DNA of 64,000 nt, taken from Leptospira limi (lineage in GTDB: Bacteria; Spirochaetota; Leptospiria; Leptospirales; Leptospiraceae). The translations under genes were made by a program, and so were the position numbers. Shown piece after piece: positions 26,710 to 34,998 of the stretch (within the stretch, counting starts at the first letter, position 1; the number at the start of each line of letters is the position of its first letter). The stretch covers positions 62,001 to 126,000 of the forward strand of contig NZ_JAMQPV010000001.1 in NCBI RefSeq assembly GCF_026151395.1, in the 5' to 3' direction. Under the pieces are notes generated by a model, which saw nothing but the letters and a program-made list of their open reading frames with translations, was not told the DNA's origin and searched no databases.

Positions 26710-26749
26710 ACCAGAATTTGATTCCTATGAATTCGTTTCAAATTCTGGT
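26710..26749 (+). terminator. Hairpin after the DUF1554 gene
   Basis: ACCAGAATTTGA and TCAAATTCTGGT form a perfect 12-bp stem around a 16-base loop, 52 bp after the DUF1554 stop. A T6 run follows at about 26762. The rest of the 26659-26896 gap is AT-rich with no gene seen. Confidence 0.6.
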
Positions 26750-26896
26750 AATTTAAAGATTATTTTTTATACACGCATTGTAAATTTCTTCAGAATCCTA
26801 CTTAACCGAATTCAATTTAAACTTTATTTCAGGCGCTCCTCCGATTCAAACGACTTTACATTCCGATTGGTTCTCAAAAACTTTTTCCACTACCCT

Positions 26897-27466
26897 TTAT
26901 CGAATTGTCACACTATTCAGAATGGAAACTGCATGATTGGTAATTTCACTCCAATCTCTCTCTGAAAAATTTGGAGTGTAGATCATATTGATCGTGATAC
27001 GATATGTTTTTTGGTATTTTTTATGGTAATAAAAGGCGATTACCTTGCTTCCAATGATTTCACCTGGGCCATAAAGGATCTCCATCGGCTCTGTTGTGTA
27101 GCGAAGATACTGTTTCCAATGAGGCAGCGAAGTAGGAGCCAATCGAAAGTCTTTTTGTTTTGACTCGGAAACAATTTCATCAAAAGATTTCATTGAATCA
27201 TCAATGATAGATACATCGATCAGTAGAGAAAAACATTCGGAAACTTCTTTGCAATCAGCCTTGAAAAAGGTGATTGGATATTTGAATTGTTCCTGCACTG
27301 AATCAGATCTCTCCGTCATTTTCGGAACATAGATGACAAGAGATTCCACTTGTTCTTGCCTGATTGGATAAAAACGAATCCCACGGTAACTTTTGATTAA
27401 ATTAGGTTTCTCCGCCTCTAGTAAAATTAGCGGAAAGATTACAATCAGTAAGTAGATCTTTTTCAC
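26897..27466 (-). CDS. Secreted protein of unknown function
   Basis: The 189-residue protein has a clear signal peptide (MKKIYLLIVIFPLILLEA) and no lipobox Cys. The rest is mixed alpha/beta with two cysteines (CKEVSEC) that could pair. I do not recognise a family. The start is a GTG. It lies 18 bp downstream of the LRR-like lipoprotein gene and is probably cotranscribed with it. No transposase or other transfer gene is next to it, but it is inside the accessory island. Confidence 0.65.
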   Translation of the reverse strand: MKKIYLLIVIFPLILLEAEKPNLIKSYRGIRFYPIRQEQVESLVIYVPKMTERSDSVQEQFKYPITFFKADCKEVSECFSLLIDVSIIDDSMKSFDEIVSESKQKDFRLAPTSLPHWKQYLRYTTEPMEILYGPGEIIGSKVIAFYYHKKYQKTYRITINMIYTPNFSERDWSEITNHAVSILNSVTIR

Positions 27467-27484
27467 GATGCTATTCTAAATCGA

Positions 27485-28252
27485 TTATGGTTTTTCATAA
27501 CCAACTGGATCGTAAATGGATGCTTCAATCTTTCGTTTGTGTTTTGCTTCATAGGCAGAGACAAACTTCTCCATTTGGCTCTCAGGAACTTTTTTCCAAC
27601 GCATTAAGATGACATCTTTGAGAGAGGGAAGGTTTAACATACAATCCGTACTTTTTTTTGTTAGAAAATCAATATCATCCATTCGAAGGAAAGTAAGATT
27701 TTTTGCATTTTGAGAAAATTGGCACATGCCTTCATCCGTAATTTTCGCTCCTTCCCAAACGATAAAAGTATCCAAATTTTGTATTTGCGAAACACATGCG
27801 AGTTCTGAATCTGTCAAAGGAATATAATTAAAATCAATTCTTATCTTTGGAGCCTTCAAACCTTTCGCAATCTCACAAATCTGAAGGTTGTTCAGTTTGA
27901 CATTGTCTATTAGAATTGTATGTAAGTTCGAATTTTTACATGCCTGAATTTCTTCCTGACTAAATTCAGGCAATACACCTGACTCAATCGACAAGTATTT
28001 CAATTTTTTAATTGAACAAACTTTTAGTAAGTCTCCAGGCAAGTATTGCCCCTTCCCGTTCATTTTTATAGCGGGAATTTTAACTTTATTTTTTGCATCT
28101 ATTGTTTCCAAATAAAAACGATATGACCGAGAGGATAACTCATGAATCAGCTCTTCATCTGACATTTTTGCAATCTTGTCTGAAGTTGTAGAGCAAGTCA
28201 TGAGAAAACAGACGAAGAATAAGGATAGAGTCCTTTGCAATAGATAATTCAC
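27485..28252 (-). CDS. Leucine-rich-repeat-like lipoprotein
   Basis: The signal peptide ends in FLMTC (Cys20). About residues 60-230 show a leucine/isoleucine periodicity with segments such as LKYLSIESGVLP, LHTILIDNVKLN and LTFLRMDDIDFL, about 25 residues apart, resembling a short degenerate LRR. No catalytic motif is seen. The GTG start has AGGG about 10 bases upstream. Several Cys (6-7) may form disulphides in the periplasm or at the surface. Probable first gene of a two-gene unit with the secreted protein. Confidence 0.7.
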   Translation of the reverse strand: MNYLLQRTLSLFFVCFLMTCSTTSDKIAKMSDEELIHELSSRSYRFYLETIDAKNKVKIPAIKMNGKGQYLPGDLLKVCSIKKLKYLSIESGVLPEFSQEEIQACKNSNLHTILIDNVKLNNLQICEIAKGLKAPKIRIDFNYIPLTDSELACVSQIQNLDTFIVWEGAKITDEGMCQFSQNAKNLTFLRMDDIDFLTKKSTDCMLNLPSLKDVILMRWKKVPESQMEKFVSAYEAKHKRKIEASIYDPVGYEKP

Positions 28253-28449
28253 TTTTATTTCCCTTTTATTCGGAATGTCCGTGGGATAAACTACAACTGA
28301 CAGATCGTAAAGTCTATCCTAAAATCAGGAAGCGATGGCTTTTTAAAGAATTCAGCGAATCAAATCAACATTCGTTGCTTCAATATTCATTTGGAGCATT
28401 GCAATTGCCATCGAGACGATACATTCCCCGATCATTGTTTCCCCCCATC

Positions 28450-29103
28450 TCAATACCTTCTCTCCTCAACTGTAATAAAATCTATCTTTCTTAATACCGG
28501 CCCACAATACAATAAACTGATGGTGGAAAAGATCATATTCGGTTCCAAAAGATGCCGAAACGATATCGATTTCCCTCTGGTCTCACCTGTAGTGAGTTTG
28601 ATTTCTTGGATGCTTTTCTTCGTCATCTGAATGGAAGGGCAAACCACTTGGTCTTCCCTTAAAAATTCACATGTGTTCGAGGTGTAAGGGACCGTTGGAT
28701 TTTTTGGATCATAGGGTTCTCTAAATTGAAAGCCATGATAAATTGTTAGATCACTTGCCTTACAGCGAAAGAAGGAAACATCACCGTATCTGAGTTTTGT
28801 GATTGCATAATACTCTCCTAGTTTTAGAGGGATCGCTAGGGAAGGATCTGACGGCCGGAGATTCGCAATCTTTTTGATATGATCTTGTGTTGAACAATTG
28901 TATTCCTCATGGCATTCCTTTGGATCTTGGAATACCTTTGTCTCTACCACTACATAACCATCTCGGATGGAATTATGCCATCGAAAGTATCCATAATTTT
29001 CGTCAGTCAACACATCTGCTTCCCACGTTTTGGGATCGGAAGTCGAACATTGGAACAGAAGAAGGGTTAAGAACGATAGGGAAATGAAGAGGTATTTTTT
29101 CAC
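28450..29103 (-). CDS. Lipoprotein of unknown function
   Basis: The 217-residue protein has a signal peptide with lipobox LFQC (Cys19) and seven further cysteines, including CHEEYNC and CEFL, suggesting disulphides in an extracytoplasmic fold. No family is recognised. The start is a GTG with a weak ribosome site. The 197 bases between it and the next gene (28253-28449) hold no gene I can support. The repeat copy 2 lies 30 bp beyond its start. Confidence 0.65.
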   Translation of the reverse strand: MKKYLFISLSFLTLLLFQCSTSDPKTWEADVLTDENYGYFRWHNSIRDGYVVVETKVFQDPKECHEEYNCSTQDHIKKIANLRPSDPSLAIPLKLGEYYAITKLRYGDVSFFRCKASDLTIYHGFQFREPYDPKNPTVPYTSNTCEFLREDQVVCPSIQMTKKSIQEIKLTTGETRGKSISFRHLLEPNMIFSTISLLYCGPVLRKIDFITVEERRY

Positions 29104-29132
29104 TTGGTTTTGGTTACTTTCTATAGTTAAGT

Positions 29133-29163
29133 TTCGAAACTAAATCTGATTTTTGATCAGCTT
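29133..29163. repeat. 31-bp direct repeat, copy 2
   Basis: Identical to 25170-25200. On the minus strand it reads KLIKNQI-stop, the end of HepT, but here it is not attached to a toxin gene. Confidence 0.9.
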
Positions 29164-29172
29164 TAAATATTC
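29140..29172 (-). pseudogene. Remnant of a hepT 3' end
   Basis: The minus strand keeps the last seven HepT codons (KLIKNQI) and the TAG stop, and just before them EYL in the same frame where hepT has ERI; a stop then closes the frame. It is 45 bp beyond the nucleotidyltransferase gene stop, the place where a toxin partner would be expected. The call rests on 31 identical bases. Confidence 0.45.
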
Positions 29173-29216
29173 TCAAACTATATTCGCAAGGTTAGGACAA
29201 GTTCCTAGGTAAGAAT

Positions 29217-29765
29217 TTATTTATGATACAGATTTACAAACTCATCAAAAACTTCTTTTCCATTACTAGATTCATTCAAACACCATTCTTTCACTTTTTG
29301 TAAATCAAATCTTTGATTCTTCGCGACGAGTAAAGCTTGGTCTAAACATTCACGTGCGTTAAAATGTAGGTAAGAAGCAAGTCTATCTTTAATACAATCA
29401 GTAGGTGACAAAATCTTTAGAATTTTACCATGAAATTCTTTTTCATCTGGAACAATTTTATAATCATCTCCAATCGATACTGGTGCAGAAACGAATTCAA
29501 TGTATAAATGTTTGCACTTTGGATGAACAAAATGGCGATTTACTTTTTTAAAACCTATGCTTTCCATTATAGTTTGAATTTCAGATGATTTTGATAATAG
29601 TGGTTCAACCAAATCTAAATCACCGGAACGATATGCTCCTATTGAATAGATAGCAACAACTGCACCTCCAACTAAAACCGATTGGATCCCTTGATTTGCA
29701 AGATGCCATCCAACAAATTTCCAAAGCTCTTCCTCAGTAACTTCTAACCAATTAGGTTCTTCCAT
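29217..29765 (-). CDS. Nucleotidyltransferase, AbiEii-like
   Basis: The 182-residue protein has the nucleotidyltransferase pattern GG(33-34) ... SGDLDL(47-52), i.e. GGA followed by a D-x-D pair, then DRLASYLHF, as in AbiEii/DUF6036-type enzymes. It follows and overlaps the winged-helix gene by 14 bases. In AbiE systems the nucleotidyltransferase is the toxin and the winged-helix protein the antitoxin, with autoregulation by the latter. That role is an inference here. The protein is shorter than AbiEii (about 300). Confidence 0.75.
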   Translation of the reverse strand: MEEPNWLEVTEEELWKFVGWHLANQGIQSVLVGGAVVAIYSIGAYRSGDLDLVEPLLSKSSEIQTIMESIGFKKVNRHFVHPKCKHLYIEFVSAPVSIGDDYKIVPDEKEFHGKILKILSPTDCIKDRLASYLHFNARECLDQALLVAKNQRFDLQKVKEWCLNESSNGKEVFDEFVNLYHK

Positions 29766-30096
29766 AAACTGGTTTTCCCTTTTCCCGAGGTCTTCTTCTT
29801 GTGGAGAATATTTTTTCCTTTTCTTCCATTGTTAAAGAATGATAAAATATCTCTAGAATTGCCTTTATTGGTTTAACGAAAGGGGATTTTTGATTAAAGG
29901 AAAAAACCCTGGTTCTTCCTACATTTTTAGCAACAATGATACCGGTTTTTTCGAATCTTTCCAATTGCATTCGGATAGGTGTAGAAGCTACGCCATAGTC
30001 TTTCGCAATTGCGGCCGTATGAATTTCATTGTAATGAAATAGGTGCAACAATACTCTCGATGCAGTTTTATTTCCAAATATTCCATCAAGGATCAT
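29752..30096 (-). CDS. Winged-helix DNA-binding regulator (probable antitoxin)
   Basis: The 114-residue protein has a winged helix at about residues 10-65 (SRVLLHLFHYNEIHTAAIAK then GVASTPIRMQLERFEKTGII), an ArsR/MarR-like turn with a wing (RTRVFSF), and a basic tail (STRRRPREKGK). It is encoded just upstream of and overlapping the nucleotidyltransferase. A pair of near-identical 17-bp direct repeats lies upstream and is the likely operator. Confidence 0.75.
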   Translation of the reverse strand: MILDGIFGNKTASRVLLHLFHYNEIHTAAIAKDYGVASTPIRMQLERFEKTGIIVAKNVGRTRVFSFNQKSPFVKPIKAILEIFYHSLTMEEKEKIFSTRRRPREKGKPVYGRT

Positions 30097-30106
30097 TGCT
30101 AATTTG

Positions 30107-30168
30107 TATCAATCTATCAATGATTATCAACTAAAAAATAGTCCATATAAGCTAAAAACTAGTCCATA
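30107..30168 (-). promoter_or_regulatory. Operator candidate: 17-bp direct repeats 21 bp apart
   Basis: CTAAAAAATAGTCCATA (30131-30147) and CTAAAAACTAGTCCATA (30152-30168) match at 16 of 17 bases with a 21-bp period, i.e. the same face of the helix. Three TATCAA boxes (30107, 30115, 30125) lie between them and the winged-helix start. The rest of the 30097-30267 gap has no gene. Confidence 0.5.
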
Positions 30169-30267
30169 GAGAGAGATATCATATCGGGATTAGTGAAATA
30201 GCACAACTTTAAACTCCAAAGGAATTTTGGAACTGGACGTAGCTTACGAATCCTCTTCCCATTACCC

Positions 30268-30975
30268 CTACAACCAAGCAAGCACCTGCACTCCTGGTGA
30301 ATAATGGCATAGGTTTGGATTCCCAAAATTGACTAACCCATCGTAAGCCGCATAACGAAGATTTAATTTCATAAATTCCACTTGGAATAATTCCCAAGGT
30401 TTGTGGTGCACATCCATTGCTGTTTCCTCTGGGTTTTTCCCTCTGAACAATGAATACCGCTCCGTAAGCCAAAGTTCTTTTGGAGAGGGAAAGTCGATTC
30501 TGTCTTTCTTTAAAAATTCAATTCCAATCTCACAACGTTTCCCACGCAATGTGTAAGAATCGTTTGTCCGAATGATCGGAGAATGTTGGTATGGTAGTCC
30601 CGAAGCCAACCTCGCAAAGATTGTTGGTAGGATTTTTTCTGCTTCAATACTGAGAAAATACACACCGGGTTTGCCATCACGTGTCACATAGGTACGTAGA
30701 TTCACTTCATGAAATGTGGAAAGGAATTGAATAGGGAAGGTAAACCTTGGACGTACTCGATCCATGGTAAAGGCTACCACCGATACCCAATGTTCGCCAT
30801 CAAACTGATCCAATTGCAAATGCCGAGGAACAAGTTCTCGTAACCGTTTCCCATTCACTTGGTAATGCAAAAAAATAACTTCGTTCCATTCTTGGTACCA
30901 AAACCAGGAAGGGTTAGGAATGGGCCATGGCCTGTGGCCAACTGTATGTAAGATCGTCTGGATAGGTTCTTTCAT
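30268..30975 (-). CDS. DUF2071 family protein (YqjF-like)
   Basis: The 235-residue protein starts with HRPWPIPNPSWFWYQEW and has LVPRHLQLDQFDGEHWVSVVAF, then LRTYVTRDGKPGVYFLSIEA, the three conserved blocks of DUF2071. Family members are acetoacetate-decarboxylase-like beta-barrels of unknown substrate. The length is normal. It is 45 bp downstream of the lpd gene and could share its transcript. Confidence 0.85.
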   Translation of the reverse strand: MKEPIQTILHTVGHRPWPIPNPSWFWYQEWNEVIFLHYQVNGKRLRELVPRHLQLDQFDGEHWVSVVAFTMDRVRPRFTFPIQFLSTFHEVNLRTYVTRDGKPGVYFLSIEAEKILPTIFARLASGLPYQHSPIIRTNDSYTLRGKRCEIGIEFLKKDRIDFPSPKELWLTERYSLFRGKNPEETAMDVHHKPWELFQVEFMKLNLRYAAYDGLVNFGNPNLCHYSPGVQVLAWL

Positions 30976-31020
30976 ATAGAATTCACAAGTGGGTGGATTC
31001 TAATTCCCTTACACACTCTC

Positions 31021-32448
31021 TTAAATATTAATCGCCTCACCAAGTACTGCTGCAGCACTTTCCATAATCCCTTCAGAGAGAGTCGGGTGAGCATGGATGG
31101 TATTGGCAAGTTCCCTCACAGTAATTTCCATATTGGCACCTAGTGTCAGTTCTGCGATGAGTTCAGTTGCTCCAGGCCCAATGATATGTGCTCCTAAAAT
31201 TTCACCATGTTTGGCATCGGACACAATTTTTACCATTCCCGTTGTATCCCCTTGGGCTTGGGCACGTCCACTCGCTGAAAATGGAAATTTACCTACCTTA
31301 ATGTCGTGGCCCATCGCTTTTGCTTTGTCTTCACTAAGACCAACACTCGCCACTTCTGGATGGCAGTACGTACAACCTGGTATGTATGCATAATTCAAAC
31401 GTTGGATTTGGATGTGATGAGGATTTCCCATACGAATGGAGATGTCCTCTGCCGCACGAATCCCTTCCGCACTTGCCACATGGGCAAGCGAAGGTGTCGG
31501 AATACAATCACCGATCGCATAAATATGATCTATGGTGGATCTATAGTTTCCTACATATTCCACAAACCCATTTTTTAATTTCACTCCAATCGCATCTAGG
31601 CCAATGGTCATTGTATTTGGTGTGATCCCCACTCCCACAATCACCTTATCAAAGTTTAATTTTTCTTTTTTAGCTGAATTTCTGTCAAGTAACGTGAGTT
31701 CAACGCCTTTTTCAGAAACAGTTGCTGTCTCCACACCATAACTCAAATACTGTTCAATCCCTCGTTTTTTAAAACTACGTTCGAGTATCCCAGAGAGTTC
31801 TTTGTCCTCATTCGGAAGTAGGTGGTCTTGGTATTCGATGATGGTGACTTTAGATCCCATACTTGCATAAAAATCAGCAAATTCAACACCAATCGCACCT
31901 GCACCGATGATGGCTAAATTGGGAATGACCTTTGGTTCCACCATGGCTTCTCTTGCAGATAACACTCGTTTGCCGTCAAAAGGTAAAAAAGGTAGGGATT
32001 TGTTTTTGGCACCTACTGCCAATATAAAATAATCTGCGGTAAGGGATGAAGTTTCACCCGTGTTGGATTTCACCTCTATGGTTTTTGCATTTGTAAAACT
32101 TGCTTCACCATTTACTACGGTGACCTTGTTTTTTTTCATGAGGAACTCAACACCTTTTGCCATTTGGTCTGCCACTGACCGTGAACGTTTGATGATGGCC
32201 TCAAAATCGGCTTTGATATTGTCTGCCGAAATTCCAAATTTAGATGCTTCCCTTAAATGTTCTAAAACATGTGCACTTTCTAACAATGCTTTGGTGGGAA
32301 TACAACCCCAATTCAAACAAACTCCACCGAGTTTGTCGCGTTCGACAACACATGTTTGTAAACCGAGTTGGGCAGCGCGAATGGCAGCGACATAACCACC
32401 TGGCCCTCCTCCAATCACGATCACTTGGAAATGGTTTGAATTGGACAT
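31021..32448 (-). CDS. lpdA: Dihydrolipoyl dehydrogenase (E3)
   Basis: It reoxidises dihydrolipoamide in the pyruvate and 2-oxoglutarate dehydrogenase complexes and the glycine cleavage system. The FAD motif GGGPGGY (12-18), the redox-active disulphide GGVCLNWGC (Cys44/Cys49), the NAD-binding GAGAIGVEFADF and the C-terminal HAHPTLSE with the catalytic His-Glu are all present. The length (475) is normal. No E1/E2 genes are adjacent. It is followed at 45 bp by the DUF2071 gene. Confidence 0.95.
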   Translation of the reverse strand: MSNSNHFQVIVIGGGPGGYVAAIRAAQLGLQTCVVERDKLGGVCLNWGCIPTKALLESAHVLEHLREASKFGISADNIKADFEAIIKRSRSVADQMAKGVEFLMKKNKVTVVNGEASFTNAKTIEVKSNTGETSSLTADYFILAVGAKNKSLPFLPFDGKRVLSAREAMVEPKVIPNLAIIGAGAIGVEFADFYASMGSKVTIIEYQDHLLPNEDKELSGILERSFKKRGIEQYLSYGVETATVSEKGVELTLLDRNSAKKEKLNFDKVIVGVGITPNTMTIGLDAIGVKLKNGFVEYVGNYRSTIDHIYAIGDCIPTPSLAHVASAEGIRAAEDISIRMGNPHHIQIQRLNYAYIPGCTYCHPEVASVGLSEDKAKAMGHDIKVGKFPFSASGRAQAQGDTTGMVKIVSDAKHGEILGAHIIGPGATELIAELTLGANMEITVRELANTIHAHPTLSEGIMESAAAVLGEAINI

Positions 32449-32491
32449 ACGTTCTCCCGATAGAATGAGATACCGTACTAAAAAAAGAAAG

Positions 32492-33232
32492 TCAAGACCT
32501 CTTTTTGGCGACGATGAGCATCCTTGCGCCTGTTTTGATGTACTTTTCTCCGTCGTAATTGCTATACACGTTTAAGATATCAAATTTGTTTTCGTCTAAG
32601 AAATTCCTGACTTGTGGGAAATGAAACACTCGCATGGTATGTTTGTCTTTTAAATCCTTTTGGTTTAAATTATAAACATAATTCACTTCTACGATGGCAA
32701 TGTCATCTGCCCTTGTTAACCGAAATCCGCGGTTCCTTCTTATGGATGTTGTCCCTTGTCTTACATTGCTTACAGTGGTGATGGGTTTGCGTTTGATGCG
32801 GTGGATGGGATCTGCATTCCAAATTTCCAAAACAAGTAACCCAGCTTGTTTTAAGTTTTTATAACAATTTCGTAGGAAATTTTGTACCAAATCATCATTG
32901 ACTAAATAATTAAATGTTCCATACAAACAAATCACTCCATCAACAGGTTGTTTGGCGACGTAGTTTTCCATTTTTCCAAGTTCAAAACTACAATGTGGAA
33001 ATCTTGCTTTTGCAATCTCGAGCATCCGGGGAGATCCGTCGACACCATGTGGTTTGAAACCCATCCCTTGTAATTCTTTGATGTGTTCCCCTGTCCCACA
33101 CCCAATGTCGAGGACGGAATAAATTTTATGTCGCTTGAATGTTTCTCTTAAGAAAAGGATTTCTTCCGAAAACTTTCGGCCAGGTTCTTCGATGGTAAAA
33201 TAGTATTCTGCTAATTCGGAATAGAGTTTCAT
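32492..33232 (-). CDS. Class I SAM-dependent methyltransferase
   Basis: The SAM motif VLDIGCGTGEHIKEL is at about residues 40-54, with GVDGSPRMLEIA (Asp after beta-2) and the later GVICLYGTFNYL strand. The 246 residues contain the core fold and a C-terminal beta-rich cap. The substrate is not predictable. It is upstream of lpdA, separated by 43 bp, and divergent from the GGDEF-like membrane gene. Confidence 0.8.
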   Translation of the reverse strand: MKLYSELAEYYFTIEEPGRKFSEEILFLRETFKRHKIYSVLDIGCGTGEHIKELQGMGFKPHGVDGSPRMLEIAKARFPHCSFELGKMENYVAKQPVDGVICLYGTFNYLVNDDLVQNFLRNCYKNLKQAGLLVLEIWNADPIHRIKRKPITTVSNVRQGTTSIRRNRGFRLTRADDIAIVEVNYVYNLNQKDLKDKHTMRVFHFPQVRNFLDENKFDILNVYSNYDGEKYIKTGARMLIVAKKRS

Positions 33233-33309
33233 TTGCCCCTAGCGGAAAAGGAAAATCAGTTTAGCGAATCCCCATTTTACCCGTTATATTGAGTAACGGC
33301 TAAGGTACC

Positions 33310-34476
33310 ATGAAACGATATACAATTCCTATTATTTTTTTTGCCATTGGTGTGACCCTACAAACCCTATTTTACTTTTCCTGGGTGAGTTTCACTCTTC
33401 TCACAGTTTCATGCCTTCTCCTCACTCTCTTTTTGTACAGTTTGGATTTACAGTCCTTAACCAATTCTCCAGAAACTAGTGCATCAAGCAAAGATGTCTT
33501 ATCCAATACAAAGGTAAGTCCACTGAACGAATCAAAGGAAACTTTTGCTTCGGAAGGAGTTTTTGATACACAAGTTACACAAACGCAGGAAGCCTCCAAT
33601 GATGTAACAGAAGAACCAAAACCAAAAGAAATCTTATGGAAAGTGGATCCTATTTTTTTTGCGAGAGAATCGGTTCGATTGGAAGAACGAAATCTTTTTT
33701 GTGATACGGTAAAGGAATTTCCGTTTCCCTTCACAAGTACTAAACTCTCTTCCATCCAATATGTATACTTTGATGGAAAAGAATTTAAGGAATGTTACTG
33801 GCAGAAGTCAGAAATGTTAGTCGAAACAGATGATAATCCTGTTGAATGGAATGAATGGGAAGAAAACCAAATTAGAGAATCTCTACCTGTGATTTCCAAA
33901 AACAAACGTAAGTTATATGTTCCATTAACCATCAACGCGAATTTATTTGGATTTTTATGTTTTACTTCCAAAGAAAGTTGGTCAAACGAAGACATCCAAG
34001 TGTTTTGGGAAGAAACAACCAATTTGTCTGAAAAAATACTGGCAAAACGTGAATACGCAAAAGTCACCAAACACCCGTTCACAAAACTATATACGGTTTC
34101 CCATTTTTACCAAATGGCAAAAGCTTCCTTTGAGGCTTCTGAAAAAAAGACCTTGGTTTTATTGAAGTTCATTGATACCAATTTCCAATCGGAACTTGCC
34201 ATCGGACTTAACCATATGGGAATCATACAATCTGTACTCGGCCTTGGACTTTTCCAATTGGAAGAAGACTTATATGCAGCTCTCATTCCCAACGAACGCC
34301 TAGAATCTTTTTCTTCTTTTTTCCAACAATTCATTGAGGAACTAGACCAATTGGGTTACCCTTCCGAAGTGGCACTAGGTTATTCCAATCCACTCATTCC
34401 TGATTTACGGTTTGATGCTTGGATCAAAAAAGCATATAGTTCTTTAGAAGAGAGTATCCTCTACCACGCTGCTTAA
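33310..34476 (+). CDS. Membrane protein with degenerate GGDEF-like domain
   Basis: Two membrane helices (about 5-25 and 28-47) are followed by an acidic linker, a GAF-like region (about 120-245), and a C-terminal domain of about 140 residues that starts HPFTKLYTVSHFYQMA. This resembles the start of a GGDEF domain (D-LTGLYNRRYF), but at the catalytic turn the sequence is LFQLEEDLYAA, so no GG(D/E)EF motif is present. It is probably a sensor without cyclase activity. It heads a run with the CheX-like, hydrolase and FapA genes (0-52 bp gaps). The family call is tentative. Confidence 0.6.
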   Translation: MKRYTIPIIFFAIGVTLQTLFYFSWVSFTLLTVSCLLLTLFLYSLDLQSLTNSPETSASSKDVLSNTKVSPLNESKETFASEGVFDTQVTQTQEASNDVTEEPKPKEILWKVDPIFFARESVRLEERNLFCDTVKEFPFPFTSTKLSSIQYVYFDGKEFKECYWQKSEMLVETDDNPVEWNEWEENQIRESLPVISKNKRKLYVPLTINANLFGFLCFTSKESWSNEDIQVFWEETTNLSEKILAKREYAKVTKHPFTKLYTVSHFYQMAKASFEASEKKTLVLLKFIDTNFQSELAIGLNHMGIIQSVLGLGLFQLEEDLYAALIPNERLESFSSFFQQFIEELDQLGYPSEVALGYSNPLIPDLRFDAWIKKAYSSLEESILYHAA

Positions 34477-34992
34477 ATGGATCCACTCATCGATGAAAAA
34501 TTCATTTTAACGGTTTCACAAGTATTACCGGACCATTTTTACAAAACCTTACTCGTGTTTGCTGAAAGAGAAGCATATGGTCCTTCCAAAAACGAAGGGC
34601 TATGTTTTGAAAATTGTACCCTTGTCGAATTTGTGGGTGATATCAATGGAAAACTCTATTTAGCACTCGATGGTTATACTAAACTCAAACTTTTACCAAA
34701 AATAGCCAAAGCCTTCCAAATTGATCCAACTTCCAGAGCCCACTCTGCATCCATCATGATGGAATTTGCCAATCAAATTGCAGGTAAATTGATTACAGAA
34801 ATGCGTCTTGGTCGTTACGAAATTGATATCTTGCCACCAGAAAATTTAAATCACAAACTAGTTCCGATTTCACTGGAACACTTTCGCCAATACATTCTCA
34901 TCTTTAACTTAAAAGACCGACGTGGGGATGAATACATGGGAAGATTGTATCTGATTTTATTGTTGGAAAAATTCCCCACTCCCCAAAACTAA
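34477..34992 (+). CDS. CheX-like CheY-P phosphatase domain protein
   Basis: The 171-residue protein has the CheX pattern of a central sheet with MEFANQIAGKL, where E-x-x-N (Glu90/Asn93 region) would carry the catalytic residues for dephosphorylating CheY-P. The ATG follows the upstream stop directly (TAAATG). CheX proteins are the spirochaetal chemotaxis phosphatases. It is shorter in context because no cheY or cheA is nearby. Confidence 0.75.
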   Translation: MDPLIDEKFILTVSQVLPDHFYKTLLVFAEREAYGPSKNEGLCFENCTLVEFVGDINGKLYLALDGYTKLKLLPKIAKAFQIDPTSRAHSASIMMEFANQIAGKLITEMRLGRYEIDILPPENLNHKLVPISLEHFRQYILIFNLKDRRGDEYMGRLYLILLLEKFPTPQN

Positions 34993-34998
34993 AGTCGA

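Noticed and set aside
28253..28449. Plus-strand small frame (28391-28630)
   Set aside because: Mostly antisense to the lipoprotein gene and without a ribosome site.
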